Shown here: positions 16,113 to 25,009 of the stretch, in pieces
Layout: every line of letters begins with the position of its first letter
How positions within the stretch are numbered: the stretch's first letter is position 1
NCBI GenBank assembly: GCA_002683135.1
Contig: NYSS01000152.1
Location: 25,583-89,582 of the forward strand
Source: Planctomycetota bacterium
Lineage (GTDB): Bacteria > Planctomycetota > GCA-002687715
Direction of reading: 5' to 3'
Length of the DNA: 64,000 nucleotides
The notes under the pieces: generated by a model
What the model was told of the DNA's origin: nothing
The model's database searches: none
The model's input: the letters and a program-made list of their open reading frames with translations, nothing else
Position numbers and translations under genes: made by a program

Positions 16113-19100
16113 ATGCAGAACTCCAACGGTCGCTCGAAGGCTCCAGGCTGGGCCGCGCAGCAAGGCGCGGGTGTCGCGCCGGTCACTGAAGGTACCGGTG
16201 TCGCGATGGAGCGCTATTTCACCAAGTCGGGTCAGAAGCCGCTGGATGAGCAGCGCTGGGTGAAGCGATCGTCCGTGATCAGCAATCCTGATGGCAGCAC
16301 GGTTTTCCGCATGGACGACGTGGACGTGCCGGATGGCTGGTCTCAACTCGCCACGGATATTGTCGTTTCGAAGTACTTCCGCAAGGCCGGAGTCGCGGGG
16401 CCTACGGGCGCGGAGACGTCTGTTCGTCAGGTTATCGATCGTGTCGCGCGCACCATTCGGGAGGCGGGGGACACGTTGGGCGGCTACTTCCGGAACGAGG
16501 AAGAAGCGACCACATTCGAGGACGAGTTGACCCACATGCTGGTGAACCAGATGGGCGCGTTCAACTCGCCAGTGTGGTTCAACTGCGGGCTCGCTGCCCG
16601 CTATGACATTCGTGGGAAGGCCGTGGGCACGTGGTACTGGAACGAGCGTACGGGCAACGTTGAGGAGTGCGCAGACAGCTACACGCGGCCGCAACTCTCC
16701 GCCTGCTTCATCCAGAGCATTGAGGACGATCTCCTCGACATCGCTGACGCGGTGAAGCGAGAGATGCGCCTGTTCAAGTTCGGTTCAGGCACGGGCACTA
16801 ACTTCTCCAAGATCCGTGGCGAGGGCGAGAAGCTCGCTGGAGGCGGCACCTCCTCCGGGCTGATGTCGTTCCTCGAGGTGCTGGACAAGGCCGCAGGCGC
16901 CACCAAGTCGGGGGGCACGACCCGACGTGCGGCGAAGATGGTCATCCTCGACATGGACCACCCGGAGATCGAGAAATTCATCCTCTGGAAGGCCCGCGAG
17001 GAGGACAAGGCACAGCTCCTCATTGACGGTGGCTACGAGGCGGACTTCAACGGCGAGGCATACCGGACGGTCAGCGGCCAGAATTCGAACAATTCGGTCC
17101 GCGTTACCGACGAATTCATGCAGTCCGTCGTGAACGACCGGGAGTGGAAGACCCGCTTTCGCGCTACCGAGGGCGAAGGCGAGACTTACCGTGCGAAGGA
17201 GCTGATGGACAAGATCTGCTACGCGGCCTGGCGTTGCGCGGATCCTGGGGTGCAGTTCGATACCACCATCAACCGCTGGCATACGTGCCCCAATACGGAT
17301 CGCATCGAGGGCAGCAACCCGTGCTCGGAATACATGTTCCTTGACGACAGCGCCTGCAACCTCGCCTCGCTGAACTTGATGAAGTACGTCGATCCGGACG
17401 GCACGTTCAACGTCGAGGCGTATCGCCATGCTTGTCGGGTATTTTTCGTTGCGCAGGAGATCGTCGTCGACTTCGCGTCGTATCCGACGGAGCTCATTGC
17501 CCGCAACAGTCATGATTACCGGCCCCTGGGCCTGGGGTACGCGAACCTCGGGACGCTGCTGATGGTCTCTGGCATCCCGTACGACTCGGCTGAGGCTCGC
17601 GTGGTCGGCGGGGCTATCTCTGCCATCACGACCGGGCATGCGTATCGGGTTTCGGCCGAGATGGCTCGTGAGAAGGGGCCGTTCCCGGGTTACGCCAAGA
17701 ACCGTGAGCCCATGTTGCGCGTCACGAACATGCACCGCGATGCGGCCTACGCAATCGATGATCAGTACGGGCACGCCGACCTCATCCGCGCGGCACGGGA
17801 GGATTGGGATGACGCGGTCCGACTCGGCGAGCGCCACGGATACCGCAACGCGCAGGCTACCGTGATCGCGCCCACAGGGACGATCGGCCTGCTGATGGAC
17901 TGTGACACCACGGGGGTGGAGCCCGATTTCGCGCTGGTCAAGTTCAAGAAGCTGGCGGGCGGCGGCTACTTCAAGATCATCAACCAGTCGGTCCCGCGGG
18001 CGCTGTTGAATCTCGGCTACGACGAAGCCGAGCGGCGGGATATCTTGGACTGGATTCTCGGCCACCAGACCCTCGAAGGATGTGCGGGCATCGATCGGGG
18101 AGCGCTGAAGTCGAAGGGCCTCTCGGAGGCGGATCTGGACAACGTGGAGTCGAGCCTGTCGGGCGTCTTCGATTTCCGGTCGGCGTTCGCTCCGCATGTG
18201 CTCGGAGACGACGCCCGCGAACGCCTCGGCGTGGCCGAGGCGACATGGGCCACGCCCGGGTTTGACCTCCTCGCGCATCTCGGTTTCACCGACGCGGAGG
18301 TCGAGCGGGCGGAGGTCTACGCGTGCGGGACTCAGACGATCGAGGGCGCGCCCCACTTGAAAGACGAGCACCTCCCGGTGTTCGACTGCGCTAATCGGTG
18401 TGGCCCGCGTAGTGACCGGTTCATTCACCACTCCGGGCACATCCACATGATGGCCGCTGTCCAGCCGTTCATCTCGGGTGCGATCTCGAAGACGGTGAAT
18501 ATGCCCCAGGACGTCACCGAGGAGCACATCCATCAGGCCTACATGGACTCGTGGAAGCTGGGGCTCAAAGCCGTCGCCCTGTATCGCGACGGCAGCAAGG
18601 GCTCGCAGCCGCTGAATACGGGCAAGGAGACCAAGAGCGAGGCGACCGCGTCCGTCGAGGCCGCAGCCCCGGCCCTGGCGGTTCCGGATGCCGTCAAGCC
18701 GCCCTTGCGTCGTCGCCGTTTGCCTAAGAAGCGCTTTGGCTTTACGCAGGAGGCGCGGGTCGGAGGCCAGAAGATCTACCTGCGGACCGGGAACTACGAG
18801 GATGGATCCCTCGGTGAGATCTTCGTGGACATGCACAAAGAGGGCGCCGCCTTCCGCAGCATGATGAACTGCTTCGCGATCTCGGTGAGCCTCGGGCTGC
18901 AGTACGGTGTGCCGCTCGAGGATTTCGTAAACGTGTTCTCTTTCACGCGGTTCGACCCGCAGGGCTCGGTCGAGCATCCCAACATCAAGTGGTCGACTTC
19001 GACCATCGACTTCGTCTTCAGGCTTCTGGCGATGGAGTATCTGGGGCGCAACGACTTCGTCCACGTCAAGCCGGCGGACGGGCTTGAGGAGGGGTTGGCT

Positions 19101-19403
19101 GAGGCGGAGAAGGAGGTCCGCAAGGACAACACGAAGCTGCGCGACCGTATCCGCGAGTTTGAAGAATCGGTCGCCGGCCCCGAAGGCGCGGCAGCCGAGA
19201 CGGCGTCCTTGCATGCTGACCCGATCCCTGCTGATCGTGGGGCGGCCAACGACGCCGCCGGCCAGGGCCGTGGCGTTCTGTCCAGCCACCTGGGCAGCAT
19301 GATGGGCGACGCGCCGTTCTGCGACGACTGTGGGCACATCACGGTGCGCAACGGTGCTTGCTACAAGTGCCTGAATTGCGGAGCCTCGATGGGCTGCAGT
19401 TGA
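16113..19403 (+). CDS. nrdJ: Adenosylcobalamin-dependent (class II) ribonucleoside-diphosphate reductase
   Basis: A 1096-residue enzyme reducing ribonucleotides to deoxyribonucleotides by a cobalamin-generated thiyl radical; oxygen-independent, no NrdB needed. The ATG follows GAGGGGGAAGG. The radical site is SNPCSEY (Asn402, Cys404, Glu406) and the redox Cys pair is Cys198 (LSACFIQ) and Cys415 (DSACNLA). The sequence FKFGSGTGTNFSKIRGEGE and APTGTIGLLMDCDTTGVEPD are typical of long NrdJ proteins. After about residue 850 comes a linker and a C-terminal domain ending in a zinc-ribbon-like CDDCGH ... CYKCLNCGA, thought to hold the mobile thiols. Adenosyltransferase lies divergently upstream. Confidence 0.95.
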   Translation: MQNSNGRSKAPGWAAQQGAGVAPVTEGTGVAMERYFTKSGQKPLDEQRWVKRSSVISNPDGSTVFRMDDVDVPDGWSQLATDIVVSKYFRKAGVAGPTGAETSVRQVIDRVARTIREAGDTLGGYFRNEEEATTFEDELTHMLVNQMGAFNSPVWFNCGLAARYDIRGKAVGTWYWNERTGNVEECADSYTRPQLSACFIQSIEDDLLDIADAVKREMRLFKFGSGTGTNFSKIRGEGEKLAGGGTSSGLMSFLEVLDKAAGATKSGGTTRRAAKMVILDMDHPEIEKFILWKAREEDKAQLLIDGGYEADFNGEAYRTVSGQNSNNSVRVTDEFMQSVVNDREWKTRFRATEGEGETYRAKELMDKICYAAWRCADPGVQFDTTINRWHTCPNTDRIEGSNPCSEYMFLDDSACNLASLNLMKYVDPDGTFNVEAYRHACRVFFVAQEIVVDFASYPTELIARNSHDYRPLGLGYANLGTLLMVSGIPYDSAEARVVGGAISAITTGHAYRVSAEMAREKGPFPGYAKNREPMLRVTNMHRDAAYAIDDQYGHADLIRAAREDWDDAVRLGERHGYRNAQATVIAPTGTIGLLMDCDTTGVEPDFALVKFKKLAGGGYFKIINQSVPRALLNLGYDEAERRDILDWILGHQTLEGCAGIDRGALKSKGLSEADLDNVESSLSGVFDFRSAFAPHVLGDDARERLGVAEATWATPGFDLLAHLGFTDAEVERAEVYACGTQTIEGAPHLKDEHLPVFDCANRCGPRSDRFIHHSGHIHMMAAVQPFISGAISKTVNMPQDVTEEHIHQAYMDSWKLGLKAVALYRDGSKGSQPLNTGKETKSEATASVEAAAPALAVPDAVKPPLRRRRLPKKRFGFTQEARVGGQKIYLRTGNYEDGSLGEIFVDMHKEGAAFRSMMNCFAISVSLGLQYGVPLEDFVNVFSFTRFDPQGSVEHPNIKWSTSTIDFVFRLLAMEYLGRNDFVHVKPADGLEEGLAEAEKEVRKDNTKLRDRIREFEESVAGPEGAAAETASLHADPIPADRGAANDAAGQGRGVLSSHLGSMMGDAPFCDDCGHITVRNGACYKCLNCGASMGCS

Positions 19404-19420
19404 GCCGCGGCGAGCGAGGC

Positions 19421-19735
19421 ATGTCCGCGGGCCCGTACGAACGACACGTCTTCGTCTGCTTGAATGAACGTGACCCCGATCATCCGCGCGGTTGCTGCGC
19501 GGCTTCGGGGTCTCGTGATATCCACGCCAGGCTGAAGGAGTTGTCGAAGGAGCGTGGCCTTAGACACAGCGTGCGTGTGAACAAGGCCGGCTGCCTCGAT
19601 ACGTGCGAGCGTGGCCCCTCCATCGTGGTCTATCCGGAAAACGTCTGGTATGGAGGGGTGACCCTCGGCGACGTGGAGGAGATCGTGGAGAGCCACCTGG
19701 TGAACGGCTTGCCGGTCGAACGCCTGCGTGTTTGA
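19421..19735 (+). CDS. [2Fe-2S] thioredoxin-like ferredoxin domain protein
   Basis: A 104-residue protein. Its four-cysteine pattern is that of the thioredoxin-fold [2Fe-2S] ferredoxins (HoxE/NuoE C-terminal type): HVFVCLNERDPDH ... GCCAASGS, then NKAGCLDTCERGPSIVVYPENVWYG. The phrase 'CL-x-x-C-E-x-G-P' with 'V-V-Y-P-E-x-x-W-Y' is characteristic of the stand-alone '(2Fe-2S) ferredoxin domain-containing protein' family. It begins 17 bases after nrdJ ends, so it may be co-transcribed and could supply electrons, although class II reductases normally use thioredoxin. Partner unknown. Confidence 0.82.
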   Translation: MSAGPYERHVFVCLNERDPDHPRGCCAASGSRDIHARLKELSKERGLRHSVRVNKAGCLDTCERGPSIVVYPENVWYGGVTLGDVEEIVESHLVNGLPVERLRV

Positions 19736-19851
19736 GGCGCTGCGAAGGCATGGCCCCGCAGCGGCGCCTGTGCGCACGCCAGCCGTCGGGGTTCTGGCCT
19801 GGAGCGTACATCAGGGTTAGGCTCGGGCCGCACCGTGTCTGGAGAAGAGCC

Positions 19852-20997
19852 TTGCGATATGCCTATGCTGTCCTACTGACCGGCCTTCTGTTTTCAGCGG
19901 CCCTCGCACAGGGCGACGATGTCCCGCCGGTCATCCCCAAGGACAAGTCCCCGGTTACCACAGCGTCCGGGCTCAAGTACAGCGTCCTGGCCCCAGGCAC
20001 AGGCAAGATCCACCCGAAGATGCACGACGAGGTCACGGTGCATTACACGGGGTGGCTGGAGGACGGCTCGGTCTTCGACTCTTCGGTCAAGGGGGGGGAG
20101 CCGGCGAAGTTCCGGTTGGGCCGCGTCATCAAGGGGTGGAACGAGGGGCTCACCAAGATCACGGTCGGCGGCAAGATCAAACTGACCATCCCCTCGGACC
20201 TGGCGTACGGGGACGCGGGTAATCCTCGGATACCCGCGAAGTCGACGCTGATTTTTGAGATCGAACTCCTCGGCCTGTCGACCGTGCCGACGTATCCCCC
20301 TGCTGATCCGAAGAAGCAGACCAAGACCGACTCCGGTTTGACCTGCCAGGTCGTCAAGGCGGGCGCGGGCGATGTTTGCGGTGATGATAGCGCGGTCCAG
20401 ATCCGCTTCGCTTTCTGGAACGCCGCCAAGGAAATGCAGGACTGCAGCGACTTCTACCCCCAGGACGTGAAGCTCAAGATCGCCACCGCGCCCATACCGT
20501 TTCTGAAGGAGGTGTTGCCCCTCATGCGAGCGGGCGAGGCGTGGCGCATCGCGGTCCCCGCGGCTCAGGGCGGCGGTCGTGAAGGTGTCTGGCATCTGGA
20601 GGTGATCAGCGTGAAACAATCCCTGCCGGTTCCCGAGTTCAAGTTGCCCCCCGCCGCGGAGCTGAAGGCCACCGAGAGCGGCCTCCAGATGAAGGTCGTC
20701 GCGGTGGGTGAGGGCGTGATGCCCACGCGGCAGGATCGCGTGGATTGCCACTACGCCGGGTGGCGCAAACGTGACGGCAAGCTGTTCGACAGCAGCTTCG
20801 GCCGCGGCGAGCCGATGACGTTCCCGGTCGGCGGTGTCATCCCTGGGTGGACCGAGGCGCTCCTCACCATGAAGCCCGGAGGCAAGGTCTGGCTCGTGAT
20901 CCCGTCCAAGCTCGCGTACGGCAAGCGTGGCGCTGGTGGAGACATCGGTCCTGATGAGGACCTGGTGTTCTACATGGAGCTGCTCGCCGTCAAGTGA
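19852..20997 (+). CDS. Exported FKBP-type peptidyl-prolyl isomerase with three FKBP modules
   Basis: A 381-residue protein starting at TTG 19852, preceded by GGAGAAGAG. The signal peptide is about 20 residues (MRYAYAVLLTGLLFSAALAQ). First FKBP domain about 40-145 (TVHYTGWLEDGSVFDSSVKGGEPAKF, then VIKGWNEGL, IPSDLAYGDAG). The central region (about 160-255) is a degenerate module lacking the YTG and GWNEG motifs. A third domain, about 270-381, has HYAGWRKRDGKLFDSSFGRGEP, VIPGWTEAL and IPSKLAYGKRG. Two active sites are therefore expected in the periplasm, acting on proline bonds of exported proteins. Its last 8 bases overlap the convergent ygfZ gene. Confidence 0.85.
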   Translation: MRYAYAVLLTGLLFSAALAQGDDVPPVIPKDKSPVTTASGLKYSVLAPGTGKIHPKMHDEVTVHYTGWLEDGSVFDSSVKGGEPAKFRLGRVIKGWNEGLTKITVGGKIKLTIPSDLAYGDAGNPRIPAKSTLIFEIELLGLSTVPTYPPADPKKQTKTDSGLTCQVVKAGAGDVCGDDSAVQIRFAFWNAAKEMQDCSDFYPQDVKLKIATAPIPFLKEVLPLMRAGEAWRIAVPAAQGGGREGVWHLEVISVKQSLPVPEFKLPPAAELKATESGLQMKVVAVGEGVMPTRQDRVDCHYAGWRKRDGKLFDSSFGRGEPMTFPVGGVIPGWTEALLTMKPGGKVWLVIPSKLAYGKRGAGGDIGPDEDLVFYMELLAVK

Positions 20998-21967
20998 CGA
21001 ACGGCAACGTGACCACGTCGGCGATGACGGGTCCGGCGTTGGAGGATTGGATCACCCGCACCGCGCCGGCCTCGTGCTCTGCGCCCTTCAGGATGCAGAG
21101 CGCGATGTCGTGTCCGAGGGTGGGGGAGCGGTGCACGGTGCCGAGCACACCGAGTTCCTTGTCGTCGAGGGTGACCGGGTCGTCCGCCCGCGTGCCGGAT
21201 TGGCGCGGCACCAGTCCGACGAGGGTCTTTCGGGGATTGCCGATGAAGTGCTGTCGCGCGACCACCTCCTGGCCGCAGTAGCAGCCCTTGTCGTAGGCGA
21301 CGGCGCGACTCTCCTGGCCTGTTTCCTTGGGTAGAACGCTGGCGTTGAGCTCGCGATTGAAGCGAGGGCGACCCGCTTCGGTCCGCATGATGTCGACGGA
21401 CTCAGCTGAGATGACCGTCACATCGAGGGCGGCTAGCACGTCGTCGCGGGCGTCGCTGGAGACGCGGAGCGACCAACCGGGGATGCCGCACGATAGGTCT
21501 CGCCGGGCGATAACGGGCGCTCCCGCGATCGTCAGCAGGACGCCGTTGCCCTCGGCTTCCGGCAGGCGTGCCGCCCCCAGTCTCGCGTCCGCATCCGGCC
21601 CGACCAGCATGAGGCCGGCCGTGTCATCGGAGCGGTCGATCAGCTCGGCGTCACTGAGGAGCAGGAACTTGCCCAGCCATGCCTGGAGGGCTTCCCGGCG
21701 CTCCACGGGTGCCTCAATCGCGATCCGGTCATCCAGGATGAGGAAATCCAGGTCGGTCACCACGGCGCCCTTGGGCTCGAGCACGAATCCGTACCCACCC
21801 TGGCCGGTGGTGTTCCTGGCTATGTGCTGGGTGCACTGGCCCTCGAGGAAAGGGGCGCGATCCGGGCCGACCAGGTCAAAGCGGCTGCGCCAGGTCGCGT
21901 CGGCGACCCCGGACCCGCTACGGGCCATCCGGACGTCGTTATCAGGTTTCGGGTTCTGCTCCATCAT
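20990..21967 (-). CDS. ygfZ: YgfZ/GcvT-family folate-binding protein (Fe-S cluster repair, tRNA modification)
   Basis: A 325-residue member of the YgfZ/IBA57 branch of the GcvT fold. The family signature KGCYCGQEVVARQ with its conserved Cys lies at about residues 230-242, preceded by NASVLPKETGQE. N-terminal text FDLVGPDRAPFLEGQCTQHIA resembles the tetrahydrofolate-binding region. YgfZ/IBA57 proteins support maturation or repair of [4Fe-4S] enzymes such as MiaB. The divergent neighbour, 26 bases away, is a cysteine desulfurase followed by an A-type carrier, consistent with that role. Two adjacent in-frame ATGs (21967 and 21964) could serve as start. Confidence 0.85.
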   Translation of the reverse strand: MMEQNPKPDNDVRMARSGSGVADATWRSRFDLVGPDRAPFLEGQCTQHIARNTTGQGGYGFVLEPKGAVVTDLDFLILDDRIAIEAPVERREALQAWLGKFLLLSDAELIDRSDDTAGLMLVGPDADARLGAARLPEAEGNGVLLTIAGAPVIARRDLSCGIPGWSLRVSSDARDDVLAALDVTVISAESVDIMRTEAGRPRFNRELNASVLPKETGQESRAVAYDKGCYCGQEVVARQHFIGNPRKTLVGLVPRQSGTRADDPVTLDDKELGVLGTVHRSPTLGHDIALCILKGAEHEAGAVRVIQSSNAGPVIADVVTLPFVT

Positions 21968-21993
21968 GCTTAGAATCCGGGGAGAGAGTAGCC

Positions 21994-23151
21994 ATGAGCG
22001 CCTTCCCCATCTACCTGGATCATCAGGCGACCACGCCGACGGACCCGCGCGTCCTGGAGGCCATGCTGCCCTACTTCTCTGAGCGGTTCGGAAACGCGGC
22101 TTCTCGGACTCACCGGCACGGTTGGGACGCGGAGCAGGCGGTCGATGAGGCCCGCGCGGCGGTTGCCATGGCCGTGGGAGGGGACACGGTCGTGTTCACC
22201 TCGGGGGCGACGGAGGCTATCAACCTGGCGCTGCTCGGGCGCTTCGAGTCGGAGCTGCGTGGGAGCGGGAAACGGCGCCGCATCGTCACCCAGGTGACCG
22301 AGCACAAGGCCGTGCTGGACGTGGTGGAGGAACTCGAGAGGCGCGGTGCCGAGGTCGTGCGCCTGCCGGTCGATGGGGACGGTCGTGTCTCTTTGGATGC
22401 TGTGTCTGCCCAGGTGACGGAGGACACGCTGCTCGTCTCGATCATGGCTGCGAACAATGAGGTCGGCACCCTGCAGCCAGTGCCCGCCATCGGCGCGATC
22501 TGCCACAGCCGCGGGGTCCCGTTCCACGTCGACGGCGCACAGTCCGTCGGCAAGGTGCCCATCCACATGACGAGGGACCACGTGGACATGCTCTCCATAT
22601 CCGGACACAAGCTCTACGGCCCGAAGGGCGTGGGTGCTTTGGTGCTCCTGAAGGGGGCTCCCCGCGTGCAGCCCCAGATTTTGGGGGGTGCCCACGAGCA
22701 AGGGATGCGTAGCGGGACCCTCAACGTGCCGGGCATCATTGGACTGCGGTCCGCTCTGGGGCTGTGCCTCGACGAGCGCGAGGCTGCGGTTGAGCGCGAG
22801 GCGGGATTGCGTGATGACCTGTGGCGCAGGCTCTCGGAGGCCGTGCCCGACGCGATCCTGAACGGACATCCCGTGGAGCGTCTCCCTGGCAACCTGAACG
22901 TGTCGTTCCCTGGCGTGGAGGGCGAGGCGTTGCTGTTATCGCTCAAGGATGACGTGGCGGTGTCCTCCGGCTCGGCGTGCACGAGCGCGACCGTGGAGCC
23001 CAGCCATGTGCTCCGCGCCATAGGGCGCTCCACGGACCTGGCTCTGGGGTCGATTCGCTTCGGTCTTGGCCGGTCGACGACGGCGGAAAACGTCGCCCAT
23101 GCGGCCCAGTCCGTGATCCGGCAAGTGCGGCGCCTTCGCGCCTTTGTGTGA
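21994..23151 (+). CDS. Cysteine desulfurase, NifS/IscS family
   Basis: A 385-residue PLP enzyme that releases sulfur from cysteine for Fe-S clusters. N-terminal IYLDHQATTPTDPRVLEAMLPYF, FTSGATEAINLAL, the segment HVDGAQSVGKVPI, PLP lysine in SGHKLYGPKGVGAL (Lys206), RSGTLNVPGIIGL, and the persulfide Cys329 in SSGSACTSATVEPSHVL. The loop around Cys329 is of the group I (IscS/NifS) kind. A -10-like TAGAAT (21971-21976) and GGGGAGAGAG ribosome-binding site precede the ATG. The A-type carrier gene follows after 35 bases, and YgfZ is divergent. Confidence 0.93.
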   Translation: MSAFPIYLDHQATTPTDPRVLEAMLPYFSERFGNAASRTHRHGWDAEQAVDEARAAVAMAVGGDTVVFTSGATEAINLALLGRFESELRGSGKRRRIVTQVTEHKAVLDVVEELERRGAEVVRLPVDGDGRVSLDAVSAQVTEDTLLVSIMAANNEVGTLQPVPAIGAICHSRGVPFHVDGAQSVGKVPIHMTRDHVDMLSISGHKLYGPKGVGALVLLKGAPRVQPQILGGAHEQGMRSGTLNVPGIIGLRSALGLCLDEREAAVEREAGLRDDLWRRLSEAVPDAILNGHPVERLPGNLNVSFPGVEGEALLLSLKDDVAVSSGSACTSATVEPSHVLRAIGRSTDLALGSIRFGLGRSTTAENVAHAAQSVIRQVRRLRAFV

Positions 23152-23186
23152 TCAGCCAGGGGCTCTTGATACACTGGGAACGAGCC

Positions 23187-23525
23187 ATGCTGAACATCAC
23201 TGAGAGCGCCGCCAAGAAGATCAAGGACATGCTGGATGACCAGGCTCGAGCGCCGTCTGTCTGGGGCCTGCGCATCCACGTCGAGGGAGGTGGCTGCTCC
23301 GGATTCCAGTACAAGATGGACTTCGAGGAAGCCCCTTCGGAGCCGATCGAGGGCATGAACGTCTTCGAGAACGGCGATTCAAAGGTCCTCATCGACAGCA
23401 AGAGCTTGCTCTTCGTCGGCGGTTCCACGGTGGACTACAACGACGGCCTTACGGGGGCGGGTTTCGTGATCACGAACCCCAACGCGACCGGTACCTGCGG
23501 GTGCGGTATGTCGTTCAGCGTGTAG
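23187..23525 (+). CDS. erpA: A-type iron-sulfur cluster carrier (IscA/ErpA family)
   Basis: A 112-residue HesB-fold protein. The three cluster-binding cysteines are in place: GGCSGFQY (about residue 37) and the C-terminal TCGCGMSF pair. The flanking patterns LNITESAAKKIKDML and GSTVDYNDGLTGAGFVITNPNA are typical of ErpA. It accepts clusters and delivers them to apo-proteins in the cytoplasm. Located just behind the cysteine desulfurase with no IscU gene in the window, so the scaffold is encoded elsewhere. ErpA versus IscA cannot be separated with certainty. Confidence 0.88.
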   Translation: MLNITESAAKKIKDMLDDQARAPSVWGLRIHVEGGGCSGFQYKMDFEEAPSEPIEGMNVFENGDSKVLIDSKSLLFVGGSTVDYNDGLTGAGFVITNPNATGTCGCGMSFSV

Positions 23526-23585
23526 CAGCAGCTCCTCTTTGTCAGTCCGTCTGCCTGGCGCGGCACTGCGGCCCCTGAACTGAAG

Positions 23586-24413
23586 CTACAGGTGTGTGTT
23601 GAGGAAGGCCGTTGAGGCGGCCGCGAAGCTGTCGAACGCGGTGGTGGGGCCGGCGAATGGGTGCTTGCAGTCGAGCACGTGGTCCGCTCCGTCAATGACA
23701 TCCAGCGTCGCCCGGGGTCCCCCCAGGCTGGCGAGGCGTCGGGCCGCCGCCACAGGGACGGTCGGGTCTTTGCTCCCGTGGGTGATGAGCCAGGGGCACC
23801 CGTGCATGGCCGCCGCCGCGTCGAGGTCGTATTCGTCCGCGTGTGCTTCCAGGTCCCGCAGCGCCGCGATCCCGATGGGCATCATCTGTTTTGTGCGTGC
23901 GTTCGGGATTAGGAGCCGTCCGTCGCGGCGTATGACCTCGGTCTGTTCGGGTGTGAACCGGGTGTAGTCCACCGACGCCAGCGTCACCAGGCACCGAGCG
24001 GGCAGGCTCTTCATAGCGAGGAGGCAGACCGCGCCCCCGAGGCTGTGCCCCAAGAGTCCGAGACGGGACGGGGCTATGGCCGGGTGTCTTGCCCAGGTCT
24101 CGCGGATGGCCGCTTGCAGATCCAGTAGGCGATAGCTCATGCGATCGCGTTCGAAGAGATCTAGGCGGGTGAAGTGAGCGGCATCTTCGCTTTGCCCTGT
24201 GCCGTTGTGGCTGAAGTTCACGCGGAGCGCAGCCACGCCCGATGCGGCAAGCCGTTCGGCGAGGAGCGGGAAGAAACCCCAGCCGGAGAACCCCTTGAAG
24301 CCGTGGACGAGCACGACCATGGGGTGAGGCCCGTCGCCGTCGGGGAGGCTGAGGTCGCACGCAACCGGTTCACTGGCGGATCCGGGGAGCGTGAACTGCG
24401 CGCCTTCGATCAC
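23586..24413 (-). CDS. Alpha/beta hydrolase
   Basis: A 275-residue hydrolase of the dienelactone-hydrolase/esterase kind. Oxyanion region VVLVHGFKGFSGWGFFPLLAERLAASG near residue 33, nucleophile elbow GHSLGG (Ser about 122), acid in THGSKDPTVP and His in DGADHVLDCKHPF. All three catalytic residues are present. No signal peptide. The start lies in an ATGA overlap with the stop of the upstream cysteine dioxygenase-like gene, so the three minus-strand genes 25826-23586 form an operon. Substrate unknown. Confidence 0.85.
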   Translation of the reverse strand: MIEGAQFTLPGSASEPVACDLSLPDGDGPHPMVVLVHGFKGFSGWGFFPLLAERLAASGVAALRVNFSHNGTGQSEDAAHFTRLDLFERDRMSYRLLDLQAAIRETWARHPAIAPSRLGLLGHSLGGAVCLLAMKSLPARCLVTLASVDYTRFTPEQTEVIRRDGRLLIPNARTKQMMPIGIAALRDLEAHADEYDLDAAAAMHGCPWLITHGSKDPTVPVAAARRLASLGGPRATLDVIDGADHVLDCKHPFAGPTTAFDSFAAASTAFLNTHL

Positions 24414-25009
24414 GGGTTGTGGAACTCTAGATCGACGATCTCGAAGGTGCCAGCGACGGGAGCGAACACGCGAGCTTTGGTGCCGGCGTCACCGTAGGTG
24501 TGCAGGCTGATGGCCTGGGCGTGGCCGCCGTTGCTCATCTTGTGGATGTTGGTGCGCGGGGGAGGCGTCAGGCCGATGACCGAGCCGGCAGGATGGAGCG
24601 TTGACTTATGGATAGCGAGGCGCGCTCGGCCCTGTTCTGTCTCGTCGTCGAGCCGCTGGTAGTCGATGGCGTGGATAGCGCCCTCGAGTACGCCGACCAC
24701 GCACCAGTGAATGTGATCGTGCACGCTCGTTTCCTGGAACGGTCCCCAGCAAATCGAGATGACAGAGAAGCGGTTGCTCGGGTCCTGGTAGACGAGGTTG
24801 CGGGTGTAGGGGGCTCCCTCCTTGACCCGGCGGTACGCGTCGGGCATCTGGAACTCTGGGGAGATCAACTCGGTCTGCGCCTGGACAATGTTCTCCACGG
24901 TCTCCTCGATGGGCGCGGGGCCCTCGACGTGACCCCGAACGGTCTGGACATATTCCTCCAGCGCGCGCTCCGCGCCGGTCTCCACTCGCTGTATCAGGGT
25001 CTCAGGCAT
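24410..25009 (-). CDS. Cysteine dioxygenase family protein
   Basis: A 199-residue cupin. The metal-binding motif SVHDHIHWCVVGVLEG (two His, plus the Cys position) is near residue 98, and the third His is in TNIHKMSNGG near residue 154. This is the 3-His thiol-dioxygenase arrangement that oxidises cysteine or a related thiol to its sulfinate with O2. Length is normal for bacterial members (about 190-200). It sits between a BtpA-family gene and an alpha/beta hydrolase, both overlapping it. Whether the substrate is cysteine or a 3-mercapto acid cannot be decided from sequence. Confidence 0.82.
   Translation of the reverse strand: MPETLIQRVETGAERALEEYVQTVRGHVEGPAPIEETVENIVQAQTELISPEFQMPDAYRRVKEGAPYTRNLVYQDPSNRFSVISICWGPFQETSVHDHIHWCVVGVLEGAIHAIDYQRLDDETEQGRARLAIHKSTLHPAGSVIGLTPPPRTNIHKMSNGGHAQAISLHTYGDAGTKARVFAPVAGTFEIVDLEFHNP

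Noticed and set aside
15806..16189. Frame of 127 codons in the nrdJ leader with CPTC and WWC cysteines
   Set aside because: It overlaps the palindromes and the nrdJ start, has no ribosome-binding site and an Arg-rich, unstructured C-terminus typical of non-coding GC-rich DNA.
16785..19337. 850-codon minus-strand frame opposite nrdJ
   Set aside because: It is the antisense shadow of nrdJ, a product of GC-rich codon bias.
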